From NCBI GenBank assembly GCA_949361645.1, contig OX442426.1:1794673-1858672 (forward strand): a stretch of DNA of 64,000 bases, in the 5' to 3' direction. The stretch is from Spongilla lacustris. Its lineage: Eukaryota; Porifera; Demospongiae; Spongillida; Spongillidae. Positions 34,001-42,547 of the stretch are shown piece by piece. A program made the position numbers and the translations under genes. Below the pieces are notes generated by a model that saw nothing but the letters and a program-made list of their open reading frames with translations, ran no database searches and was not told the DNA's origin. The number at the start of each line of letters is the position of its first letter. Positions within the stretch are counted from its first letter, which is position 1.

Positions 34001-34362
34001 TACACATAGTCGTACATGTACGTGTATACGTAGAGGGGGGGATCCGTTACTGATTAATACATATATCTTGGTCACAGCTATCTTACATGTATGTAAAGCT
34101 AAGGGCTGGCAAACAGGGAGAGAAGTAATGTTTCCATCAAGACCATGAGCTTTTACAAATATTTATTATTACTGCCTTGCTTTATCCCATATTGATGTGT
34201 GTGCATACATGTGTCAGCTGTGCATACATGTGTCAGCTGTACATCCGGAAGGCTGTATTGCTCTCAAACATTTCTTGTACATCTGTCATATCACTTACTG
34301 TGTTTCTTATTTTTCTAGCTGCTATTATTGCAATTGCAGTAACACAAGGTCAAAAGAATTAA
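28007..34362 (+). CDS. V2: VAMP/synaptobrevin-like R-SNARE, complete
   Basis: Exons 28007-28084, 29924-30002, 32821-32949 and 34319-34362 give about 109 residues, the usual size for a short VAMP. Met-Ala-Ser-Tyr-Gly starts a Gly/Ser-rich N-terminus. The SNARE motif follows from GALRSQVDEVKGVM through NIEKVAQRGEKLEDL (zero-layer Arg) to FQRSAVRLKRKLWWQ, then a single C-terminal anchor rich in Ile/Val/Leu and the tail AVTQGQKN. No signal peptide, so it should be tail-anchored by the GET-type route. Phases 0, 1, 1 match V1 and V3. It is the only family member here with an in-frame ATG in its first recognised exon. The introns are packed with repeats and foldback elements. Confidence 0.85.
28326..28772. 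repeat. Minisatellite in V2 intron 1, roughly 20-base unit
   Basis: About 20 copies of CTCCCCTCACCATCACACTC with variants lacking the ATCA step. Proline/serine/threonine-rich frames through it are artefacts. Confidence 0.9.
30055..30674. mobile_element. Outer foldback element in V2 intron 2
   Basis: Long inverted repeat: TACAGTGGCCCGGTAGGTC at the left end mirrors GACCTACCAGGCCACCGTA at the right, and matching continues inward through GTTGTGCCAC and the AATAAACTGTTCG region. TA at both ends could be a target duplication. It is interrupted at its centre by the inner element at 30268-30478. No coding capacity. Confidence 0.75.
30268..30478. mobile_element. Inner foldback element nested in the outer one
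   Basis: Inverted arms starting TAGTTCGGCGTAGCCTGACC, sharing the words GGCGGAAGGT and ATCAAGCCTATA with the element at 32110-32680; the same family. The arms continue through CTGGATTTGTGTCCATCTGA to a short centre near 30385. Confidence 0.75.
30908..31695. repeat. Minisatellite in V2 intron 2, 19-base unit
   Basis: About 40 copies of GGCAGGGGAGAGGTCTGAT, alternating with a form reading GTCAGAT. Open on both strands because the unit lacks stops in several frames; not a gene. Confidence 0.95.
31976..32094. repeat. 21-base tandem repeat
   Basis: About six copies of ATGTGCTCCACTGATGTGGTC in V2 intron 2, directly before the second foldback element. Confidence 0.9.
32110..32680. mobile_element. 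Foldback element carrying RecQ-like helicase fragment in both arms
   Basis: Arms run from TAGTTGGGGCGTAGCCTGACC to about 32372 and, inverted, from about 32440 to 32680. The flanks are CAGTTTGAC and CAGTTTGTC, a plausible 9-base target duplication with one mismatch. Each arm includes the same coding fragment, reading AAKELGYPEMKPEQLEVAA and FIEGRD, which resembles the region before the Walker A motif of RecQ-type helicases. The left arm reads it on +, the right arm on -. No transposase. Confidence 0.75.
33437..33650 (+). repeat. Dispersed G-rich repeat (SINE/MITE-like)
   Basis: Contains a G run and the word GGGGGAGCGCTGTAAGC. The same word, with one change, occurs in inverse orientation at 38180-38200 beside another G run, so this is a dispersed repeat family rather than a gene. 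Confidence 0.5.
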
Positions 34363-34749
34363 TGATGTGCCGTTGGAACAGTGGATATCTTCTGTATGTA
34401 CTCAGCTCTAGCTCTATACATGTGCAAATAATGCTCAGTGCTTCAGTACAGACATGGCTAGCATATATGTACGTTGTTTGACAATGTTTTGATCATAGTT
34501 TGTTATGATGAAGTGAAATTAAAACATCCTTCACTATTCATAAAAGTTGCAGTGCACGTGTTAGAGAAGGATTTGTGCCATAGGAATGTAATTATCCTCG
34601 CAGTCCGCAGATTGCTGATTAACGTAATTTATTCATTGCAGCTTATTGTGGGCGTTCCTACACACAGGCCTCAGGAGGTGTGCTATTGTGGTGCAGGATT
34701 CCTAGAACATCGCTTAGTTTGGTCACCCTGTCACTTTCACAGGTGTGAC

Positions 34750-34877
34750 ATAGCCACTCATGTACAGACGAGCACAACAGGAGGGTAGTGATGTCCAGCC
34801 TTAGCCAAGCTGATGATGTGGTTCGAGTGGTGTTTGCGACCATGGCTCTGGGAATGGGGGTGGATTTCAAGAGCCAC
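34750..34877 (+). pseudogene. RecQ-like helicase C-terminal fragment
   Basis: A + frame reads VVMSSLSQADDVVRVVFATM followed by ALGMGVDFKSH and a GTATGT donor. This is the second RecA-like domain of RecQ helicases (motif V region, VVFATxALGMGVD). Upstream, 34630-34745 reads HRLVWSPCHFHR in another frame, like the segment that normally precedes it; a stop and a frame change separate the two. The rest of the helicase is absent. It is a fragment, perhaps moved with the foldback family that also carries RecQ sequence at 32.2 kb. Confidence 0.55.
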
Positions 34878-35174
34878 GTATGTATTAGCGTGTATGAATT
34901 AATCACGTGTGCGATGTTTTTAATTTTATTCATAAACAACACTTTAACGAGGCAGACCGGATATGAGTTAGCTTACGGAAGGTTAACAAGTATTTTTCAG
35001 GTAATGGCCAGCGCATGCGCACTAACATATAGGCAATAGCCTAAACTTAAATTGACGGCCTGGGGACGAGGCTAGTACTCGTAATTATTAATGAGTCAGT
35101 ACATGACGATGTGACTTATTGTTGTGCATCAGAAGACTGGAAAGAGATGAAACAAATAAGGAGCCTAGATATTA

Positions 35175-35355
35175 TATATCGTAACGAGTCTAAGGTGTGA
35201 CTGTGTGTACGAAGCGGTCCAAACATGCACCACATACCTCTTCGACTTCGCCCCTGCTAAGTTGAGCATGCTAAGTTGAGCGACTTTCCCCGATTCAGCT
35301 CGACCTGTCAGATATACATATCCACCACGCCTTTCCAGCCATTCACAAATGATGT
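35175..35355 (-). pseudogene. Inverted fragment of the V3 first-exon region
   Basis: The minus strand matches 49120-49265 of V3: the flank ATTTGTGAATGGCTGGAAAG, the exon core GGGGAAAGTCGCTCAACTTA and the downstream GGACCGCTTCGTACAC. It has an internal duplication of GCTCAACTTAGCA-type sequence and lost bases at the exon start, so the SNARE N-terminus is not intact. No other V3 exon accompanies it in this orientation. Confidence 0.7.
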
Positions 35356-35470
35356 AAACAGACATGCATCGGTACCATACATAAATAATAAGAGCTCACG
35401 TGTGACGAAGTATATGAAAATTGACAAGTACGCACTGTCCACCCGGGGGTAAAATTGTACACCCTCGTGT

Positions 35471-35475
<5 letters not shown>

Positions 35476-35512
<37 letters not shown>
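35476..35512. repeat. Poly-A run
   Basis: 37 A. It could be the tail of a processed insertion read on +, but I see no gene body before it. Confidence 0.9.
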
Positions 35513-35513
<1 letters not shown>

Positions 35514-35879
35514 ATTTTCCCGTTCGGTCACAAAAGGTGGCTTATACAAAACACTCCTGGCACCTTTTAGGATCGCCGATTATTAATAACTCCTCCTTTT
35601 GATACCCGCCGGTAAAACGAGCTGTGCACTGATTCATATATAACACAGAGCGATTAAGTATTGCTATGGATGTAGTACGTGTGTAACTTAATAAAGCCAA
35701 ATAGTTCATTGATTGAACTGCATGCAGTCTCACCCAAGCCCCCATGCAATCCAATAGTTCAACAAGATTGGTGATCTCGTACAAGTAGACCGCAAGACGT
35801 CGTTGCGAAGTTCTTTGCACACAAGTGCAACGACTCGAGTGGGTTTCACGATATTGCAATACCACTCAGTATAAACATG

Positions 35880-36205
35880 CGGCATCACTTTGAAGCATCA
35901 GTACTGAAGTTTGAATACTGTAGATGAAGGTCAGTAAGTTCTACCATGGATTTCATCACATATATCGTCCCATACTATACTGTTCTAAGAAGAGGTAAAT
36001 GACACCTTTGTGCAACTGATCGGCCTACTATTCCAAGAATACACCAATGAATGCTACAAGGACAATTGATGATTATTTGTTCACAAAAAATGAAAAAGAA
36101 CCAACAGCAGGATAATACTATACAGAAAAAAAAATACACAGCGGGAACTAAGCTTAGTCAGTATAAGAAAAAAAAGATGAAACAGAGATTAGATCCACTA
36201 TTATA
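35880..36205. other. Stretch without a supported gene
   Basis: A short + frame at about 36046-36114 reads MNATRTIDDYLFTKNEKEP, reminiscent of N-termini of transposase-related zinc-finger proteins, but stops at once. Otherwise AT-rich. Confidence 0.3.
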
Positions 36206-37010
36206 CAGGGTCTTCACGTAAGAACGCAAGTTACGCAACGCTTTTACATCACTATAACTTTAACTGCTTGATTTCTCTAACATAAGTTAGGCAAATACTA
36301 TAACAATCCAATTAAATTGTAAGCGGTTCAGTAAGTAATTGTATCAAAGCCCTCATAAATCAAAATATTCAAAGCCCTCTATTATCAACATTATTCAAGA
36401 TTACGGTTAGAGATAATTGATTTTAATGAGTAGCAATAAGTAGCTCAAGATCTGAGTATGCAGTGGAACAGCACTTATTTCAAGTTACTGAGTTCAATAG
36501 TGAGTTATTAACATTTAAAACCGTAATTTGCTTTAAAGTTATTAAGATTGAAACTGTTATGGGGTAACTAATTTTTACCATCACCAAATTACTCCATGAT
36601 TAAAACACAATTTGATTCTGTATTAGATCACGTAATGGTGAGTTACTATAACTCAAAATTAATTACAATTGTATTGGCCTTTAGCATATTCAAGTTTGAT
36701 TTGTTGTTTTGAATATTAACTAGTACAATGCCAATTAAATTTTATACTTTTTCAAACTTTTTTCACGGGTATTCTTTAGATTATAAATGTAGTAATTAAT
36801 TAAAAGTTGTCGTACATTTCTGTGTCAAATTAATTAATAGCAAGGTATTTGATTTTGGCTTTTGAACTGTAAAAGATAATTAAATTTTAGTAATGCGCTT
36901 GGTATTTGCCTAATCATGGTTATTGTGTACTCATAAATCGATTTAGATTGATAATCCTATTTAAAAATGATGTTCATTCAAAAGCGTTGCATTCTTTTGT
37001 GAAGACCCTG
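36206..37010. mobile_element. MITE with CAGGGTCTTCAC termini, TA duplication
   Basis: The left end CAGGGTCTTCACGTAAGAAC and right end GAATGCAACGCTTTT region are inverted copies over about 40 bases; TA flanks both ends (36204-36205, 37011-37012). The interior is very AT-rich and non-coding. CAGGG-type ends with TA duplication fit a Tc1/mariner-type non-autonomous element. Confidence 0.8.
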
Positions 37011-37249
37011 TATAGAAGACTCCACTCAAACGTTATGCATATAATTTATTGCCTTAGCGCCTAAGTAAGCACATATTTCTCCCAAGCTTCTAGGTTAACG
37101 GTTTCCACTGCGGAGACCTAGATCTAGACTTGATAATCATTGCTCGCCATACAGCTGTATCATTCATAAACATTAATTGCATGCATACTGTATAAAGAAC
37201 CCGCGCGGTTAATCGTAACTATGGTAAGTCAAGCGGCCACCCGGGTGAG

Positions 37250-37640
37250 TATCTTCCCTTCCCTCTAGGATCCTTTACCTTCCCTTCCCTCTAAGGTAAG
37301 GATCCCAGAGGGAAGGGTCCCAGAGGAAAGGGAATGTAAGGATCCCAGAGGGAAGGGTAGGTAAGGATCCCGAAGGGAAGGGAATGTAAGGATCCCAGAG
37401 GGAAGGGAAGGTAAGGATCCCATGCAGACCCCCCTTCACTATAGGGCCTCTACCCCCCCCCCCCCCCCCCTCCATAATAGGGCCTCTACCCCCCCCCCCC
37501 CCCTCCATCATAGGGCCTCTACCCCCCCCCCCCCCCCCCTCCACCATAGGGCCTCTACCCACCACCATAGGTAAGACCCCTGCCCCTCCCCCACCACCAC
37601 CACCACTACCATAGGTATTTGACCATGACACCAGACAGTC
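37250..37640. repeat. Array of GGATCCCAGAGGGAAGGG units and C runs
   Basis: About six copies of AAGGATCCCAGAGGGAAGGG, some inverted, then four units of GGGCCTCTACC plus C runs. The same 20-mer occurs once right after the V3 exon-2 donor (49395-49420), so this array probably grew from a duplicated V3 intron. Confidence 0.75.
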
Positions 37641-38084
37641 TGTGAGGGATACTAAAAGCTAGAGAGTATATGAGGAGGGTTAGTATGGAAAGACTGCATT
37701 CGGGCTATAGCCTTACTACTTTTTGCCCAAGGTCCACCTCGAGAAACGGCTGAAAACGATATAAAATTGCATATGTGTGTATACCCGGTATAATTATAAT
37801 TATATAATAAAATAATTTTTAGTATTATTGTAGGCAACGTGAGCGCTGTTCAATCGACGCTAACTTTCAATCGTCATATGAGATTCTTTCAGAAAACCCT
37901 AATCACCCACAACTTTGCTAAACCAGCGTTTGGTTTATTATTTCTAAAGTAAGACATCATTTTTTTTTTTTAAATTGGGGCAGAGATAAATACATGATCT
38001 CTATATTTGAGTGTATAAAGAGTCTTGTTCGGAACTTTGATTAATTACATCATGCAGGGAAGATTTCATTGCCACATCAGTAGC

Positions 38085-38135
38085 AATTTTGCTGCCAAAA
38101 ATGCCTCTCAGATTGAAGGAAATGCGTTAGCCGCT

Positions 38136-38180
<45 letters not shown>

Positions 38181-38215
38181 CTTACAGCACTCCCCCAGAC
38201 CCCCAAGCCCTGTTA
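38085..38215 (-). repeat. Dispersed G-rich repeat, second copy, with G run
   Basis: G run at 38138-38180 followed by the inverse of the GGGGGAGYGCTGTAAGC word seen at 33556. Confidence 0.5.
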
Positions 38216-38269
38216 CCAGCCTGAACACTTTTCTAATGCTGCCTACGGGCCTGTACTGAATGGTACTAG

Positions 38270-38612
38270 GAAGGGTGTAGAATGGCAGAGAAAAATTTAT
38301 AATTACTATTAATGTGCAGTTAGATAATGAACTAGCTTGTACCATCAGTTTGGCAAAGTGACAGTGGTCTTAGGTCCAAAGCTATCACCATGGGGACTTA
38401 TAGTCTAGGGGCAAAAGCAACATCTGATGTTGCATCAGTTAAAAGGAATCATATATGATCCTGACATTAGTGTGTGTGGGAAGATCTGATCTGTACACTT
38501 GTGCATGTGATGATTACTTGAATATTACCACATACATGTACACACACCACTACAGGACTACTCTTGGACAGTGCCAAAGACTTTGACGACTCTGCTGATA
38601 ATCCTTCCCTCA
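38270..38612 (+). pseudogene. Fragment of V3 intron 2 and exon 3
   Basis: Parallel to 49485-50110 of V3 with a deletion. It shares GGGTGTAGAATGGCAGAGA, GTGCAGTTAGATA, CCTGACATTAGTGTGTGT and the exon start with the words GACAGTGCCAAAGACTTTG. The exon copy breaks off before the basic/Trp-Trp segment, so no anchor is encoded. Confidence 0.7.
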
Positions 38613-38664
38613 CCTTGATTAACTACCCCTCTCCTCCCTCCCTCCCTCACCTATATAACACAAC

Positions 38665-38667
<3 letters not shown>

Positions 38668-38706
<39 letters not shown>
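38668..38706. repeat. Poly-C run at the V4 acceptor
   Basis: About 39 C immediately before AG at 38707-38708, forming the polypyrimidine tract. Arm B has CTCCCCCAG instead. Confidence 0.9.
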
Positions 38707-38708
38707 AG

Positions 38709-38907
38709 GTCAAACATAGGAGCCCTCAGAAGTCAGGTGGATGATGTGAAGGAGGTGACCAGGCAGAACATAGGCAAGGTGGTGGCCAGGGGGGAGAAGC
38801 TGGATGACCTGCAGGCCAAGGCAGAGGAGCTCCACGTGGAGGCCAAGGGCTTCCAGAGGACTTCAGGCCAGCTTAAGAACAAGTTGTTATGTAACAATGT
38901 TAACCAT
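38709..38907 (+). pseudogene. V4: broken VAMP-like gene
   Basis: The exon begins like its paralogues with a split codon (AG|G TCA) and reads IGALRSQVDDVKEVTRQNIG, the zero-layer segment VVARGEKLDDL and FQRTSGQLKNKLLCNNV. After that the TTAA-type element at 38904-39604 interrupts it 3-4 bases before the splice donor. The anchor exon found in V4' has no counterpart downstream: 39615-39760 is unrelated sequence. Without an anchor, the product could not work as a vesicle SNARE. Confidence 0.85.
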
Positions 38908-39604
38908 AGATCGACCGTGATGTGTTAACTTGGGTGTTGTACGTAGTTAACACTTAGCCCTGTTTACCCAGGTTAACAGCGCTAAGTATGGAAGAGAATG
39001 AATCTCATTATGAAGTATACGGCAACATCATTTGCAACCTCCTCGTCCACAGAATTGCTGCCAGCCTCATCATTCACGTGCAGCAGATGCGATTCCAATA
39101 CTAGTAGTATGTACCGAAACCTCCTCCAGTGAACGTGACGAAAACTCTTTACTTACAGAGCCCATTTTCGCGAATGACCTCTGCCATTACTGCCAGTTAT
39201 ATTTCCACTTACACGCGTTGTCTTCGAATTTATCCCATAACGTGCAGAAGCGGCAGTCGGGCGGCCCCTACTACCGCGTTTGGTCGGGTATGATCAAGCG
39301 CGGTATCGTATTCTACCAGTTTTCGTCAGTAAAACAAGGAAGTTAGTTTAAGTTAACATCTGTTTTTGTGCATCCATCGAAACCATGAACGCTTACACTA
39401 TTTCCATCCATGAGGAAAATTAGGCTTTAACGGACCTCAAATAAATATTTTGCGCTTAATCTATGATGTGTACTGAGCACAGAAACCATTTTTTCAAACT
39501 GCTGTTCATTACGGTTGCTATGGTACAGTGTAAAGCAGTTTTCATAAAATTGTTAACTACAGTTAACAATTTGTTAACCGTAGTTAACAGCGGTCGATCT
39601 ATGG
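38904..39604. mobile_element. 701-base TTAA-flanked element (piggyBac-like, non-autonomous)
   Basis: Ends CCATAGATCGACCG and CGGTCGATCTATGG are perfect inverted repeats, with TTAA at 38900-38903 and 39605-39608. Extra GTTAAC words near both ends make subterminal repeats. V4' has one TTAA at the same place, a true empty site. TTAA specificity is the hallmark of piggyBac elements. The interior has no intact transposase; a minus-strand stretch at about 39030-39180 is an acidic Glu/Ser-rich broken frame that may be the N-terminal stub. Confidence 0.85.
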
Positions 39605-40945
39605 TTAAGGTACTGCTGGCTTGTGTTCAAGACAAGACAAAATCGCGGGTCCGTTACACGAGGCACGCGCACGCTGAACTTCAGAAGCCATTTTTAGAAT
39701 CGCCATTACTTTTTTGTTTAGCATCAGTACAGAAGCTATGCTGCTTGTTATTTACACACTGCTCCTTCACACAGCACATAATCCTTCCACTGCTTCCTCC
39801 TCCCCATCCTTCCTCACCTCCACACTGGTCTGAGCTACAGTAGCTGTTGTAATTACATTCATTAACGTGGACAGGAGGCATATCCATGCACAGCCTAAAT
39901 CTGCCACTGTTGTGTACAGTGTGATCACTAGCCTGCAGCTGCAAGCATGGCTCCCCCTTTTTGCTTTTGGCCTTGGGGCTATAGTGTCTTTGCTGAGGGC
40001 CTGGGGAGGAGCAGTGGTATTTGGCCTGGGGAGGTTTCTTGCCTGTTGACCCCATCTCCAAACACACCTCCCTCCCTCTGCACACACCTCCCTCCCTCTA
40101 CACACATCACCCTCCCTCTTTAAACACATCTCCCTCCCAACCCTGTCATAACTTTAAGACAATGTCTTCTGTCTCCATACAGTCGTCATCCCTGTGTGTG
40201 CAACAGGTCATTGCAAATGACCGGCCTTGTGGGAGTGGCCCCATTGGGCTGGAACTGCTTTTTATTTTAAACAGTTTTTAATTTGTGCATGTGCAAATAC
40301 ATGTAGTTCATGTATCCATATGTACTGCATAAACATTTACACACTACATGTGGTATTACTGGAGCACCTTGTTAACATATGCACTACATGTGGTGTTACC
40401 ACACACTACATGTGGTGTTACTGGAGCACCTTGTTCATGTACACACTACATACAGTTGTATAACATTTGTGGATTTTATTAGTATTTGCAATAGATTTCG
40501 TGTTACTGGAGCACCTTGTTCATGTACACACTACATACAGTTGTATAACATTTGTGGATTTTATTAGTATTTGTAATAGATTCTATGTTGCGTTGCTGTG
40601 TAACAGACCTTCAGACCATCCCCTGCTAATAATGCTCTCATAAATCAACATGATTATTTAAGTGAGAGGCTACTAACTATAATTAACATTCGTGTTATAA
40701 AATTATTCAAGATTACTGTGCTTACTATCATACCATACATGTCACCATGGCTACAATATATCATCTCCATGCCTGGAGTGATGTGTGATGTGATGGTTGT
40801 GGTGAAGACAATTAACATCATGTTGGGTGTGTATACATGATACAGGTGGCGATAGCCCCATGATCATGAGTCATAGACTTGGGCAAGTGACATTTCATGT
40901 GATAACATACACATGTACATGGGTGAAGACATAAAGAGGAACATA

Positions 40946-41058
40946 AGGGAACAGGGGAACATATGGGAACAGGGGAACATATGGGAACAGGGGAACATAT
41001 GGGAACAGGGGAACATATGGGAACAGGGGAACATATGGGAACAGGGGAACATAAGGGA
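40946..41058. repeat. 18-base minisatellite downstream of V5
   Basis: About six copies of GGGAACAGGGGAACATAT. The mirrored site in arm B (53215-53300) has the same unit in a shorter, more variable array. Confidence 0.9.
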
Positions 41059-41079
41059 CACACAGCAGTAAGCTTAGAA

Positions 41080-41894
41080 CTATTTCTTGCACAGTTTAGC
41101 TCCACCACACACTCCACCTACAACTGGAGAGAGGTAAGGAACATGTGATATACGTGTAGTGGCACCAGGAGGATATGAGGGGTAAGGGTGATGGATGAAG
41201 GAAGTGTACTGAGTGCTATGTATTGCAACTATCCTATAGACATCACAGGGCCACCTGGGGCAACCTTAGGAGTCACCTTTGTGATTACACAGTTGGTGGT
41301 CAATATCAAACAGTTACAGTTCCCTAAAGGCTGCATACACTTGGCATGCAACTGAAATAAAAGTTCAGTAGTTAACCGCTTAGTTCACTAGAACTTTTAC
41401 CCACATTCTATAGCAGCAATAGGTTGGCATAAGCCGGAATTTAACATAACTCAACACCATCACCCCACCTCCTCCACCTTACCACACCATCAGCCCCACA
41501 CCACCTCCTCATCTCCACTCCCACACCACCTCCTCCACACCTCCACCCCCACACATCTACACATGTACACTCACCTGCTGCCGCAATCACAATCAAAATG
41601 AACAGTGTGATCAGAAAGAGAATACAACACAGCTAAGGTGGGGAGGATGAGAGAACAGCAGTAAGACTTCCAGGAGGATAGGACCCAAGCCTTACCTTGG
41701 TACAACGACATCGCTCTTTCCTGACCACTGTACGAGATGCCCGTACGTACGTGCGTGCGTCGGCTGATATAATGGAAGCCCTCTCTTCAATATCGGCCAA
41801 TTTCTCCCCTTTCTCCACAAACTTCTCGATGTTGTCACGGGCGATGTTCTTCACCTCCTCCACCTGACCACGCACAGCTGCTACTCCTCGTGAC
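41080..41894 (-). CDS. V5: VAMP-like protein with zero-layer Lys
   Basis: Minus-strand exons 41894-41696, 41632-41575 and 41123-41080 join in phases 0 and 1 to a stop. The SNARE-like segment reads AVRGQVEEVKNIARDNIEK then FVEKGEKLADIEERA. Position zero is Lys where every paralogue here and R-SNAREs generally have Arg. The membrane-proximal part lacks Trp-Trp and is basic and Cys-rich (RKERCRCTK, then LCC), suggesting palmitoylation. The anchor is ILFLITLFILIVIAAAVVGG with a short Cys/Lys tail ending LCKK. The first exon with Met is not identified. No stop or frameshift, so it may still be expressed. Confidence 0.7.
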
Positions 41895-42189
41895 CTGCAG
41901 TGGGCAAGAGTGTCCAAGTGTATCCAAGGAAAGGGGTGGGAGGGGTATCAAAGTGCACATGCACAGATGTTATGGATGATGACAAAGCCAGGGCAATACC
42001 AACTATGGCTAACTTTGCTCCAATGAATATTTAGAATTTTTAGAAATTCATGTATAGGGCATACTGACCATCACGTACTGTACATGATGTAATGTAATCC
42101 AACTGCTTTGTGGAAATATTCACAACAAAGTGAAGCCTTAGAGGTTATGCTTGGCTTGCTAATATTAAGAACAAGCATACTAACCACCA

Positions 42190-42260
42190 CCCCACCCCCA
42201 CACACATGCACACACACGCATGTACACACACATGCACACATACACATGTGCACACACACT
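42190..42260. repeat. Interrupted (CA)n microsatellite, arm A
   Basis: Mirrors a longer (GT)n tract at 51800-51975 in arm B. Confidence 0.85.
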
Positions 42261-42547
42261 TGCTTCCCGCTGCAACTCACATGCCTTATTACTGCAGTGC
42301 AAATATGGGTGGGTCCGCTGCAAGATGATGGTCTGCGGAAGACAATAGGTCCAAAGGTGATTTTAAGAGCTCTACAGGCTGTAGGCCTATTACATATGCC
42401 AAGGTCCATGCAAGCGGCCAGCTAGCTAGGCCTACTATTGGTAGTACTACATTGGGTAAACTGGTATTGTGTTACGTGTACCCAATACATGTATAGCGTT
42501 GACGATATCGCTTTTCCGAACAACTACGGTAGCTAGAATGCAGGCTA

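Larger units (their letters stand above)
38628..42445. repeat. Left arm of a large inverted duplication
   Basis: Mirrors 51615-55738: V4 against V4', V5 against V5', with their introns, minisatellites and flanks in reverse order. The arms differ by many substitutions, by the 701-base insertion at 38904, and by repeat-array lengths, so the event is old relative to those changes. The stretch 39609-41079 between V4 and V5 holds no intact gene. It has decayed duplicates of arm B sequence, a few GTGTTACTGGAGCACCTTGT repeats at 40340-40530 and a minisatellite at 40946. Confidence 0.85.

Noticed and set aside
35476..35512. Poly-A run as the tail of a processed retrogene
   Set aside because: No intronless gene copy precedes it on + and no target duplication is visible.
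40818..41148. Frames reading SPVPICSPVPIC or MFPCSH repeats
   Set aside because: Artefacts of the 18-base GGGAACAGGGGAACATAT array.
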